Below are positions 8,316 to 15,950 of a stretch of 40,226 nt of DNA, piece after piece; the first letter of the stretch is position 1, and each line of letters begins with the position of its first letter. This DNA is from Lachnospiraceae bacterium (GTDB lineage Bacteria; Bacillota; Clostridia; Lachnospirales; Lachnospiraceae): positions 1 through 40,226 of the forward strand of contig SVEB01000033.1 in assembly GCA_015057635.1 (NCBI GenBank), in the 5' to 3' direction. The notes beneath the pieces were generated by a model. The model did not search any database. It was not told where the DNA came from and worked only from the letters and a program-made list of their open reading frames with translations. The translations under genes and the position numbers were made by a program.

Positions 8316-9655
8316 GGAGTCTAAAGATAACGACGAAAGTGACGTTATGGTATAGCGGGTTTCTGTTTCTGATTATGGCAGCAGTTCTCGGAATTCTATC
8401 CTATTTTTCAGAATCGGTTCTGACAGGGAATAAGAAGGAGGAGCTGGTCCGTCATGTTGAAGATATGGCGGAGGAATGGAAAGAGGATCAGGATGAGTTT
8501 GAGGCATTCGATGATGGCATCTATTTTTTATTATATGGAAATGATGGAGCCTTAGAAGAGGGTAGCATGCCGGATGCATTTGATTCCAATACAAGTCTTA
8601 AAAATGGGATGATTCAGACGATCGGGGATAAACAGGATGGCTTTTATGTGTATGACAGACAAATCACGGATAAAAGAGGGAATACGGTGTGGGTGCGAGG
8701 CGTTGTATCTGCTCAGGCAGTAGCACAGTTAAGCGGGATTTTGCTTGGCATCTCCTTCTTTATTTTACCGCTGCTAGCCATTTTGTCTATTATAGCAGGG
8801 GCAGGGGTTACAAAGCGTGCGTTTATTCCGGTACGGAAAATGCAGCAGACGGCCAAAGAGATAGCAGACAGCAATGATCTGTCAGCAAGGATTGGGTTGC
8901 CGCCGGGAAAGGATGAGATAACCGAGCTGGCGCAGACATTTGATGAAATGTTAGAAAGGCTGGAACAGACATTTAACCGGGAAAAACAGTTCACTTCAGA
9001 TGCTTCTCATGAGCTTCGGACTCCGATTTCCGTTATTTTAAATGAAAGCGAGTATGCGCTCATGCATGTGGATACGATGGAGGAGGCAACGGAGTCCTTT
9101 GAAGTTATTCACAGACAGGCGAAGAAGATGTCATCATTGATCAATCAGCTTCTAATGATTGCAAGGGCTGACCAGGGAAATGTGGCGATTCAATACGATA
9201 AGATGAATATCAGTACATTGGTCGAGGAATTAGTTGAGGATGCACAGATTTTAGCAGAGGAAAAGAATATTACAATTTTTTGTGAGATAGAACCGGATGT
9301 GGTGATCATTGCGGATCGGATGCTATGTGCGAGAGCGATTCACAATGTTCTTGAGAATTCCGTTGCATATGGAAATGAGAACGGAGAGACGAAGGTGTCC
9401 GTACGAAAAGAAAATGAATTTGCCGTAGTGACAATTGCAGATAACGGAATCGGGATTGCAGAAGAGGCACTTAAAAAGATTTGGGATCGGTTCTATCAGG
9501 CAGATCCGGCGAGAAGTGCCAAACGCTTGGGAAGCATGGGACTTGGCCTCTCTATGACAAAATGGATTTTAGAAAAACATGAGGGAAGGGTACAGGTGAA
9601 AAGCAAAGAGGGAGAAGGCAGTGAATTCAGCTTATACTTCCCAATAAAAAAATGA
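8312..9655 (+). CDS. HAMP-domain sensor histidine kinase
   Basis: A 447-residue membrane kinase. TM1 spans about residues 10-32 and TM2 about 141-168, flanking an acidic extracellular loop of roughly 105 residues (EDMAEEWKEDQDEFEAFDDG) that may sense cations or cationic agents; that role is inference. HAMP (about 169-222) leads into HisKA with the H-box FTSDASHELRTPISVI (H233). HATPase_c carries the N-box (IHNVLENSVAYG), G1 (DNGIGIAEEALKKIWDRFYQ) and G2 (GSMGLGLSMTKWI). All catalytic boxes are intact. It partners the response regulator encoded immediately upstream and lies just before the PepSY gene, a common arrangement in Lachnospiraceae. Confidence 0.95.
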   Translation: MRSLKITTKVTLWYSGFLFLIMAAVLGILSYFSESVLTGNKKEELVRHVEDMAEEWKEDQDEFEAFDDGIYFLLYGNDGALEEGSMPDAFDSNTSLKNGMIQTIGDKQDGFYVYDRQITDKRGNTVWVRGVVSAQAVAQLSGILLGISFFILPLLAILSIIAGAGVTKRAFIPVRKMQQTAKEIADSNDLSARIGLPPGKDEITELAQTFDEMLERLEQTFNREKQFTSDASHELRTPISVILNESEYALMHVDTMEEATESFEVIHRQAKKMSSLINQLLMIARADQGNVAIQYDKMNISTLVEELVEDAQILAEEKNITIFCEIEPDVVIIADRMLCARAIHNVLENSVAYGNENGETKVSVRKENEFAVVTIADNGIGIAEEALKKIWDRFYQADPARSAKRLGSMGLGLSMTKWILEKHEGRVQVKSKEGEGSEFSLYFPIKK

Positions 9656-9657
9656 TA

Positions 9658-9691
9658 TTTTCATCTTACATTCATAATCGGATGCTATGAT
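9658..9691 (+). promoter_or_regulatory. PepSY-gene promoter with 11-bp-spaced direct repeats
   Basis: TTTTCATCTTACATTCATAATC carries TTCAT at 9660 and again at 9671 (11-base period), followed by TATGAT (9686-9691). The TTCATCT half-site matches those before the response-regulator gene (7461 and 7472), suggesting the same regulator activates this gene. No consensus -35 box is present. Spacing to -10 differs by five bases from the upstream copy. Confidence 0.5.
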
Positions 9692-9724
9692 ATAGAAAAG
9701 GAACACAGAAAGGAATTGAAAATA

Positions 9725-10249
9725 ATGAATCATAGAAATACAGAAAATAAACCAGAAGAGGTAATCGTAGATATGCAGGAAAAAGAAACAGAAATGAAAT
9801 TTAAGAAGCCAGGCAAGAAGACATTACGCCGTGTGATTTTAGGCGCTGTTTTAGCGGTAGTACTAGTGGGCGGAGGAGCATTTGCAGTGGAATACGTGGA
9901 GGCAGGTCATGAAGCAAAGGCCGCAGAGGCAGCGTATACAATCACATTAAGTCAGGCGCAGGCAGAAGGAACGACTGTAATCACAATGGACGAAGCAAAG
10001 CAGATCGCATTTGAGGCAGCTGGCGTGACAGAGGCAGATGTAAGATTCCTTGAAACACAGCTTGATCTGAATCAGGATATGGACGACAGATATGACTTGG
10101 ATGACAGATACGATACGGATGACAGAGACGACAGGGATTCAGATAATGGAAAGATGGCTTATGAAATTGAGTTCCGATATAATGGACTGGAATATGATTT
10201 CGAGATCGATGCAAAAACAGGCGATATCCTTAGCTATGAGGTAGATTAA
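9725..10249 (+). CDS. Membrane-anchored PepSY-domain protein with Asp-rich insert
   Basis: Codes for 174 residues from ATG 9725; an in-frame TTG at 9716 sits too close to the AAGGA ribosome binding site (9710-9714). A cytosolic N-terminus is followed by one TM segment (about residues 36-58, VILGAVLAVVLVGGGAFAV), then an extracellular PepSY domain: 'ITMDEAKQIAFEAAGVTEAD', and later YEIEFRYNGLEYDFEIDAKTG with DILSYEVD. PepSY domains are thought to act as inhibitory or sensor modules outside the membrane. Between its halves sits a repeated DDRYDLDDRYDTDDRDDRD stretch, unusually acidic and possibly cation-binding. It follows the two-component genes with its own promoter, so it is probably a target or modulator of that system. 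Confidence 0.85.
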   Translation: MNHRNTENKPEEVIVDMQEKETEMKFKKPGKKTLRRVILGAVLAVVLVGGGAFAVEYVEAGHEAKAAEAAYTITLSQAQAEGTTVITMDEAKQIAFEAAGVTEADVRFLETQLDLNQDMDDRYDLDDRYDTDDRDDRDSDNGKMAYEIEFRYNGLEYDFEIDAKTGDILSYEVD

Positions 10250-10287
10250 GATTCAAAGGCAAGCGGACTGAAAATAAAATTGGTTGT

Positions 10288-10333
10288 AAACTGCAGTTGT
10301 TGATAAAAAATGTCAGTAACTGCAGTTTTTTTT
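10288..10333 (+). terminator. Intrinsic terminator after the PepSY gene
   Basis: AAACTGCAGTT (10288-10298) is perfectly complementary to AACTGCAGTTT (10318-10328), followed by an eight-base T-run. Confidence 0.9.
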
Positions 10334-10579
10334 GATGTCTGAAAAGTAGTAGGATGTTTTTATAAGGTAGAAGGAAGAAGGGCAGGTGAATGTGCCGGAA
10401 CTGGCAAATGGAACTTTTGATGGGGTGGTGATCGCAAATGTGTTACAGAAAAATATATACATATAAAAATTAAGTTGAAAAAGAAGCAAGTAGTGCAAAA
10501 GTTATAGTTTATGCAATGTATAAAGGAATATTTAGGGATATACGGCAATAAAGAGTCGAATGATTATTCCAAATAATGG
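10334..10579 (+). other. Intergenic stretch, possible gene remnant
   Basis: No complete gene is supported. A 26-codon reading frame (GTG 10386 to TAA 10466; VNVPELANGTFDGVVIANV) has a GAAGGAAG-type ribosome site and protein-like composition, but I recognise no family. It could be a degenerate gene end or chance. Confidence 0.25.
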
Positions 10580-10666
10580 TTGAAGTTTTGGAAAGTGAGT
10601 TCTATAATAGGATTCATAGAAATCACCAAATTCATACAAATCATACTTATCATACGATTATATAAT
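10580..10666 (+). promoter_or_regulatory. AbrB-ABC operon promoter with 18-bp-spaced direct repeat
   Basis: TTGAAG (10580-10585), a 17-base spacer and TATAAT (10603-10608) form a near-consensus promoter. Just downstream, ATTCATAGAAATCA (10612-10625) recurs as ATTCATACAAATCA (10630-10643), an 18-base period placed over the expected transcription start. A second TATAAT lies at 10661-10666. The position fits an operator for the AbrB-type product encoded next; that link is inferred. Confidence 0.55.
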
Positions 10667-10703
10667 GTCTGGTCTAAGTATGGTGGAATAGGAGGACGTG
10701 ATT

Positions 10704-10958
10704 ATGAAGAAAGTGAAGAAGAACGGCAAGTATGCGTGGACGGTTAAGATTGGCGAGAAGGGGCAGTTTGTAATTCCGAAGGAAGCGAGGGATATTTTCG
10801 GAATTCACCCAGGGGATACGATTATTGTGCTGGGAGATGTGAAGAAAGGAATTGCGATTCCGCCAAAATCAATGTTTGCGAAGATCGCAGGAATGGCGTT
10901 TGGAGATGAATTAGAAGAAGAGGATGAGGAAGAGGATGATGAACAGATAGAGGAATAG
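10704..10958 (+). CDS. AbrB/SpoVT-type transcriptional regulator
   Basis: An 84-residue protein. ATG 10704 is chosen over GTG 10698 because AGGAGG (10690-10695) is eight bases before the former and only two before the latter. The SpoVT-AbrB swapped-hairpin fold occupies about residues 10-50, with the family signature GEKGQFVIPKEARDIFGIHP followed by GDTIIVLGD. The C-terminal tail is almost entirely Glu/Asp (ELEEEDEEEDDEQIEE). AbrB-family proteins bind DNA as dimers or tetramers. Being the first gene of an operon with an ABC exporter suggests local, probably autoregulated, control through the repeats at 10612-10643. Confidence 0.85.
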   Translation: MKKVKKNGKYAWTVKIGEKGQFVIPKEARDIFGIHPGDTIIVLGDVKKGIAIPPKSMFAKIAGMAFGDELEEEDEEEDDEQIEE

Positions 10959-10994
10959 AAACAGAGATAGAAACAGAAATAGAAGTAGGAATAG
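10955..10994 (+). repeat. 12-bp tandem repeat between AbrB and ABC genes
   Basis: ATAGAAACAGAG, ATAGAAACAGAA, ATAGAAGTAGGA, then ATAG: 3.3 copies of a 12-base unit starting at the AbrB stop codon. It fills the spacer ahead of the GAGGAGGA ribosome site of the ATPase gene. A slippage-prone spacer that could vary in length between strains. Confidence 0.7.
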
Positions 10995-11011
10995 TGCGAG
11001 GAGGACGAAAA

Positions 11012-11860
11012 ATGGATGTATTGGAAGTTAAGAATCTTTGCAAGAGATATCCGGCTTTTGAGCTGAAGAATGTATCCTTTACGCTTAAGCAGGGGAAGAT
11101 TACAGGATTTATCGGAAGAAATGGAGCAGGAAAGTCAACGACACTGAATTCGCTGCTGCATTTTGTACATCCGGATTCCGGTGAGATCCGGTTCTTTGGA
11201 AAGGAAGTGAGAGAAAATGAACTTTCCATAAAACAGAATATTGGCTTTGTTTCCAGCGGGGTGAATTATTATCCGAAGAAAAAGCTTAAGAAGATTACGG
11301 CAATTACGAAATCTTTCTATCATAACTGGGATGATGCGGCGTATGAGAGGTACTGTAAGATGTTTGCGCTGGATCAGAATAAGACCCCGGAACAGTTATC
11401 GGCCGGCATGAAAGTAAAATATGCGCTGGCGCTGGCACTTTCTCATAATGCCAAACTTTTGATTTTGGATGAACCAACAAGTGGGCTGGACCCGGTATCA
11501 AGGGATGATCTGCTGGATGTGTTTATGAATCTTTGTGATGAAGGGAAATCAATTTTATTCTCGACTCATATTACATCGGACTTGGATAAATGTGCGGACA
11601 ATATTATTTATATCAAGAATGGACAGATTTTAGCGGAGTCCGAAATTCAGACGTTTGTGGATAGTTATAAGGTCGTGGAATTTACAGAAAATGAGCTGAA
11701 TCCAAAACAGAAGGAGACTCTGATTGGTGCAAAACGAAGCAAGAAAGGATTGTCGGCTTTGGTTCGCTCCAGCGAGGCGGGCATGTTTAACGGAGCGTAT
11801 ACGGATGCGGATCTGGAGTCGGTTATGGTTCATCTGGAGAAGGAGGGAAATTTATGTTAG
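11012..11860 (+). CDS. ABC transporter ATP-binding protein
   Basis: 282 residues from ATG 11012, with GAGGAGGA at 10998-11005. It contains Walker A GRNGAGKST (35-43), signature LSAGMKVKYALALAL (from 129), Walker B LLILDEPTSGLDP (from about 149) and the H-loop in LFSTHITSDLD. The signature reads LSAGM in place of LSGGQ, as in several YtrB/EcsA-like exporters. The C-terminal ~80 residues are a regulatory extension typical of drug or antimicrobial-peptide ABC-2 exporters. It overlaps the permease gene by seven bases and pairs with it. The substrate cannot be read from sequence; efflux of peptide or envelope-active compounds is a family-based guess. Confidence 0.9.
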   Translation: MDVLEVKNLCKRYPAFELKNVSFTLKQGKITGFIGRNGAGKSTTLNSLLHFVHPDSGEIRFFGKEVRENELSIKQNIGFVSSGVNYYPKKKLKKITAITKSFYHNWDDAAYERYCKMFALDQNKTPEQLSAGMKVKYALALALSHNAKLLILDEPTSGLDPVSRDDLLDVFMNLCDEGKSILFSTHITSDLDKCADNIIYIKNGQILAESEIQTFVDSYKVVEFTENELNPKQKETLIGAKRSKKGLSALVRSSEAGMFNGAYTDADLESVMVHLEKEGNLC

Positions 11861-12504
11861 GTAAATTGCTTAAAAAAGAAATTGCGCTGACGATGCATCC
11901 GATTGTGCCGTTTGTGCTGCTGATGTCTGTCATGGTATTTATTCCGAATTATCCCTATACGGTTGTATTCTTTTATACTACGTTATCAATTTTCTTTACG
12001 TGCCTGTTAGGACGTGAGAATAATGATGTGATTTATTCACTGAACCTGCCGATAGCGAAAAGTGATCTTGTAAAAGGAAGATTTGCATTTTCTATTTTAT
12101 TGGAAATGATTCAGATGGCACTTGTCATGGCGTTATGCCTGCTGAAACAGAATCTTCATATGACGGCAAATGAAGCGGGTCTTGAAGCAAATATTGTATT
12201 GGTTGGATTTGGCCTTCTCTTATACGGAATCTTTAATCTTGTATTTTTCCTGAATTACTATAAGAATGTAAGCAAAGTCGGTTTTTCCTTTGTAATCGCA
12301 TCCATTCTGTTCTTTATAGGCGTAATCGCAGAAGCAGTTCTGACCCATGCAGTGCCATTTATCCGAGATCATCTTGATACAAATGATCCGGAATATATGA
12401 GTGAGAAAATGATTGTTCTGATTACCGGCATTATTCTTTATATTGTGCTTACTGCTATCGCTTATAACCGGTCGAAAAAATTGTTTGAGGTACAGGACTT
12501 ATAG
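11854..12504 (+). CDS. ABC-2 type permease
   Basis: A 216-residue integral membrane protein with about six TM segments, e.g. 'IVPFVLLMSVMVFIPNYPYTV', VVFFYTTLSIFFTCLLG, 'IVLVGFGLLLYGIFNLVFFL' and 'MIVLITGIILYIVLTAIAY'. The loop 'GRENNDVIYSLNLPIAKSDLVKGRF' is characteristic of the ABC2_membrane_5-type permeases that pair with single ATPase subunits in Firmicutes. The ATG lies inside the end of the ATPase gene behind GGAGAAGGAGGG, so the two subunits are translationally coupled. A dimer of each would make the exporter. No terminator is obvious before the following gene. Confidence 0.88.
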   Translation: MLGKLLKKEIALTMHPIVPFVLLMSVMVFIPNYPYTVVFFYTTLSIFFTCLLGRENNDVIYSLNLPIAKSDLVKGRFAFSILLEMIQMALVMALCLLKQNLHMTANEAGLEANIVLVGFGLLLYGIFNLVFFLNYYKNVSKVGFSFVIASILFFIGVIAEAVLTHAVPFIRDHLDTNDPEYMSEKMIVLITGIILYIVLTAIAYNRSKKLFEVQDL

Positions 12505-12575
12505 TGAAAGCTGTCGCATCATTACCACCTTCTTTTCCTAAAAATAAAACTTATCTAAAGAATGCATTCCATGTA

Positions 12576-12606
12576 TTGACATAAAGGGCACTATAGGAAG
12601 TAGAAT
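12576..12606 (+). promoter_or_regulatory. Possible promoter of the phosphoesterase gene
   Basis: TTGACA (12576-12581) and TAGAAT (12601-12606) flank a 19-base spacer, longer than ideal. It lies 40 bases before the GTG start. Confidence 0.35.
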
Positions 12607-12645
12607 AGGGTATGCGAATAAGTACAAGGAAGAGAGGAAAATAAG

Positions 12646-13983
12646 GTGCGGTATATCTTAATGATTATAATGGCGGCCTGCGTAGTTGGAATATGGGCTT
12701 ACTTCTATCACTTTTTAAAAGGACGCTTTCAGTTTTATCGGACGGAAGTAATTTCGAAAAAAGAAAATCCAGAGAGAGGAAATCCAGAGACAGAAAATTC
12801 GAAGACAGAAAATTCAGGCAAGGGAAATTCTAAAAGGGTAAATAGAGTAATTGCTCTATGCAGCGCGATATTTTTAGTGTTATGCTTTCTTAATTTTACC
12901 TCTATTTTTACGTTAGGAGTTCTGCATTGTATTGTGATTGCTATGGTTTTAGATATTATTCATGCGATCATTAAGGCTTTTGCCGGAGTCAAAACACAGA
13001 AGGCAGCAGGAATAAGAGCAACAGAGGCAAAAGAAACAAAAAAAGCGGAAGCAAAAGCAGTAAAATACCAAGCAGAGGATTTACAGCCAAAGAAATTGCA
13101 AGAAAAAGAATCACCTGAAAAGAAGCCTAAGCAAACAGCATATCGAATCTGGGAGAATCTTTATGGCTGCGGTCTGATCCCGGTCCTGCTTGCAGCAGTA
13201 ATGATGGGTTATGGCTTCTATAACATTCATCATGTGGTTGAGAAGGATTATACGGTAACGACTCAAAAGAAAATAGGAGAAGAGGGCTTAAAAGTTGCCA
13301 TGATCTCAGATCTTCATTACAAAACGACAATGGATGCAGAAAAGCTTGCCAAGATCGCAGAAGAGATTGAAGCAAAAAATCCGGACCTGGTTGTATTATG
13401 TGGAGATCTGGTGGATGAAAGCACAACCTATGAACAGATGCAGGAAGCATTTGAAGTGATTGGCACGATAAAGAGCAGGTACGGAACTTACTTTGTATAT
13501 GGAAACCATGATACACAGCCCTATACAAACAATAAAAGTTTTACGAAGGAACAGCTCCAGAGCACGATCGAACAGGCTGGAATCCGGGTGCTTGAAGATG
13601 AGATATGTCAGCTTGGAGACAATCTGGTACTGGTAGGAAGAAAGGATATCGGATTTGATTTAGAGGAGCCTCGCCTTAGTCTGGAAGAATTGCTGGAAGG
13701 TGTGGATCCGGATTCGTATATTTTAGTACTGGATCATCAGCCTGCAAAAGCAGCGGAAAGTAAAGGGGCAGGGGCTGATTTACAGCTATCCGGGCATACT
13801 CACGGCGGTCAGATCTGGCCGGGCGGTATTGTAAATGATTTAGCCGGTATTGTGAATTATGGTGCAGAAAAAGAAGGTGATTTTGAAGTCATCGTCTCAT
13901 CCGGTGTTGCGGGATGGGGATATCAAGTCCGTACCGCTTATCAGTGTGAATGGCTGCTTGTAACGATTACAGATGGTCAGTAA
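12646..13983 (+). CDS. Membrane-anchored metallophosphoesterase (YkuE-like)
   Basis: 445 residues from GTG 12646, with GAGAGG about eight bases upstream. The N-terminus holds a TM segment (2-24), a low-complexity Asn/Glu/Lys-rich loop (ENPERGNPETENSKTENSGK), two further TM segments (about 65-110), a Lys/Glu/Ala-rich cytosolic stretch and another TM (about 175-200). The catalytic calcineurin-like domain follows with the metal-binding blocks SDLHYKT, GDLVDE, GNHD, LDHQP and SGHTHGGQIWPG, all intact. Family members (YkuE and relatives) are membrane-bound phosphoesterases, some acting on UDP-sugar lipids or polyprenyl phosphates. The extended and variable N-terminal linker is unusual. It is a single-gene unit ended by the terminator at 14019. 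Confidence 0.88.
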   Translation: MRYILMIIMAACVVGIWAYFYHFLKGRFQFYRTEVISKKENPERGNPETENSKTENSGKGNSKRVNRVIALCSAIFLVLCFLNFTSIFTLGVLHCIVIAMVLDIIHAIIKAFAGVKTQKAAGIRATEAKETKKAEAKAVKYQAEDLQPKKLQEKESPEKKPKQTAYRIWENLYGCGLIPVLLAAVMMGYGFYNIHHVVEKDYTVTTQKKIGEEGLKVAMISDLHYKTTMDAEKLAKIAEEIEAKNPDLVVLCGDLVDESTTYEQMQEAFEVIGTIKSRYGTYFVYGNHDTQPYTNNKSFTKEQLQSTIEQAGIRVLEDEICQLGDNLVLVGRKDIGFDLEEPRLSLEELLEGVDPDSYILVLDHQPAKAAESKGAGADLQLSGHTHGGQIWPGGIVNDLAGIVNYGAEKEGDFEVIVSSGVAGWGYQVRTAYQCEWLLVTITDGQ

Positions 13984-14018
13984 GGTGTAAGAATAAAAGA
14001 AAAACTATAAAACCCGAA

Positions 14019-14058
14019 GGGACTGATGCACGAAGAAGGTGTGCATCAGTCCCTTTTA
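14019..14058 (+). terminator. Strong intrinsic terminator after the phosphoesterase gene
   Basis: GGGACTGATGCAC (14019-14031) is perfectly complementary to GTGCATCAGTCCC (14041-14053) around a nine-base loop, followed by TTTT. Confidence 0.92.
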
Positions 14059-14114
14059 AAATCCAAAAGTTAGAATAAAAGACAGAAGTCAGTCTCCTAA
14101 TACAAAGTACGTTG

Positions 14115-14150
14115 GTGACCTGGTCACAGAAGCATATTTTATGGTATGAT
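14115..14150 (+). promoter_or_regulatory. Rhodanese-gene promoter with 13-bp palindrome
   Basis: GTGACC-T-GGTCAC (14115-14127) is a perfect palindrome. Its right half (14122-14127) is 17 bases before an extended -10 element TGGTATGAT (TATGAT 14145-14150), so it occupies the -35 position. This is the geometry of a repressor or activator operator; the regulator is not identified. Confidence 0.5.
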
Positions 14151-14201
14151 ATCCTTAAGAAAAGCCATATTACGACATAATCAGAAAGGATGAATAGCGG
14201 A

Positions 14202-14606
14202 ATGGATTTTCGACCAATATTACGGATAGGGATTTGTGCCATCATGATCGCAATGACAGCAGGATGCCAGAAGAAAAAAACGGAGGAAGAAACAGTGCAG
14301 TATCAGCAGATCAGTCAGGAAGAAGCAAAGAATATTATGGATACAGATGATTCCATCTTAATTTTAGATGTCAGAACCAAATCCGAGTATGCCGAAGGGC
14401 ATATCAAAGATGCGGTGTTAATGCCATATGATGAAATAGAGGATTATGCAGAAAGCGAATTCGAAGATAAGGATCAGAAGATTTTAGTTTACTGCCGCAG
14501 CGGAAACCGAAGCAAAGTGGCGGCACAGATCCTTGCAGGTCTTGGCTATACCAATGTAATCGAATTTGGCGGTGTAAACACCTGGACTTATGGTCTGGTA
14601 AAATAA
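14202..14606 (+). CDS. Rhodanese-domain lipoprotein
   Basis: 134 residues from ATG 14202. An ATG at 14190 lies directly on the AGAAAGGA ribosome site, so the later start is preferred. The N-terminus is a lipoprotein signal (ILRIGICAIMIAMTAGC) with lipobox Cys, anchoring it outside the membrane. The single rhodanese domain covers about 35-130: ILILDVRTKSEYAEGHIKDA, then the active-site loop VYCRSGNRSK with catalytic Cys, then 'AAQILAGLGYTNVIEFGG'. Rhodaneses carry sulfur as a cysteine persulfide. Exported single-domain forms are common in anaerobes, with uncertain substrates. It stands alone behind its own palindrome-bearing promoter. Confidence 0.9.
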   Translation: MDFRPILRIGICAIMIAMTAGCQKKKTEEETVQYQQISQEEAKNIMDTDDSILILDVRTKSEYAEGHIKDAVLMPYDEIEDYAESEFEDKDQKILVYCRSGNRSKVAAQILAGLGYTNVIEFGGVNTWTYGLVK

Positions 14607-14798
14607 ACTGAAAAAAGCTTATGAAAAAGCTTATAAAAAATTTAATACGGATAATATTTGCTCCTTGCGCATAGCAAAAGAAATGCAGAGAAAAATAAAA
14701 AGAACTCTCCGGAAAATGGTATGAACTGCTTCACACAGGCAACACTTCAAAGAAGAATTTATTTTCTAGCAGGCAGGGATTGCAAAGGAGAGTTAAGC

Positions 14799-15950
14799 GT
14801 GAAAGAGCAATATGAATTAAAGAGGATCTTACAGATGCATACCGTGGATGCATTAAAGGAAATTGCCAAAGATCTTGGCATAAAGGGCTGTTCAGGAAAG
14901 ATAAAAGATGAGTTGGTAAAGCTTTTAGAGCAAAAGATTTTAAATCCGGATGAGATGAAACGACGGTTTCTTGCTGCCTCCAATGATGATATCAAGAAGT
15001 TACGGGCAGCAGTCAAAAAGCCGAATATTGAGATACGGGATCCGCGGGCTTATTATTACTGGATCATGAATAATCTCGTATATGAGACTTCTTATGGAAC
15101 GATTGTGGTTCCGATAGAAGTGCAGCATGCATTTGCTCCGATTACAGAGTCAGCAGCTTTTATAGAAGAGAGAAAGCGGGCTCAGATGATCGATCAGTAT
15201 GCACTGGCATGTGTGAACCTTTATATGGTTGTGGAAGTGTCGGTATTAGCAGATATTATCAATAAGCAGACAAAAGAAGAGGTAACAAACGAAGAGATTA
15301 TCAGATGGTGTGAAGACCGTCGTCAGTGCCGTGGCTGTGAGATGTATTTCTATCAGGATGGGTATGTGATGTGTGAGGTCTATGGCGATAATATCCTTGT
15401 GGAAAAAGACGATTACCATCTGATGCTTTCGTCTCAGAAGGGAAAGCCATATTATATTCCGGCAAAGAAGGAACTGCTTTGTTATGCAGATGATACGTAT
15501 GTGGATCAGAATCCTGCCTTTGAGGGGATGGTATTTTATCTAAAGAATAAAATGAAGTTAGAAGCAGTCGATGCTTATGAGTTCGCAGCAGAAATCCAGC
15601 TTGAGATCCGCGATGATGCGGATATCAATACAATTATTATGGAATGTGAGCGGATGGGGCTGGATTTTGATACGGAAGCCGAGGTAAAAGGATTTCTAAA
15701 ATATCTGCTGGAAATGTTTAATCATACAAGAGTTCCATCCAACCGGGGCTATACACCGGCCGAGATGCGAGAGATGATGACAGACCGGGATATCCCATTT
15801 GTAAAGGACTGCAGACGATTAAAGGAAATGGGGATGCTAGGGGCCGATACCAGACAGGCAGAAAACGCAATGGTGATTCCATTTCTTAAAAAGAATCAAC
15901 GGAATGCGGACAGTACGTATCACAGCAAGCCAAGAACGAGCTTATCCTAG
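14799..15950 (+). CDS. Protein with Rho-N/SAP-like N-terminal domain
   Basis: 383 residues from GTG 14799, chosen because AAAGGAGAG (14785-14793) precedes it; the longer in-frame extension from 14658 has no ribosome site. Residues about 8-45 (LKRILQMHTVDALKEIAKDL, GIKGCSGKIKDELVKLLEQ) form the helix-extended-loop-helix seen in Rho termination factor N-terminal and SAP domains, which bind nucleic acids. The rest is a soluble mixed alpha/beta region of about 330 residues with several cysteines (RRQCRGCEMYF) and no enzyme motif I know. It ends 'AMVIPFLKKNQRNADSTYH' and resembles proteins with a C-terminal SEC-C-like region, though no SEC-C motif is visible. Its stop overlaps the end of the convergent HD gene by nine bases. 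Function unknown. Confidence 0.7.
   Translation: MKEQYELKRILQMHTVDALKEIAKDLGIKGCSGKIKDELVKLLEQKILNPDEMKRRFLAASNDDIKKLRAAVKKPNIEIRDPRAYYYWIMNNLVYETSYGTIVVPIEVQHAFAPITESAAFIEERKRAQMIDQYALACVNLYMVVEVSVLADIINKQTKEEVTNEEIIRWCEDRRQCRGCEMYFYQDGYVMCEVYGDNILVEKDDYHLMLSSQKGKPYYIPAKKELLCYADDTYVDQNPAFEGMVFYLKNKMKLEAVDAYEFAAEIQLEIRDDADINTIIMECERMGLDFDTEAEVKGFLKYLLEMFNHTRVPSNRGYTPAEMREMMTDRDIPFVKDCRRLKEMGMLGADTRQAENAMVIPFLKKNQRNADSTYHSKPRTSLS

Noticed and set aside
14658..14798. Longer start for the Rho-N-like protein
   Set aside because: The extension has no ribosome site and poor composition; AAAGGAGAG fits GTG 14799.
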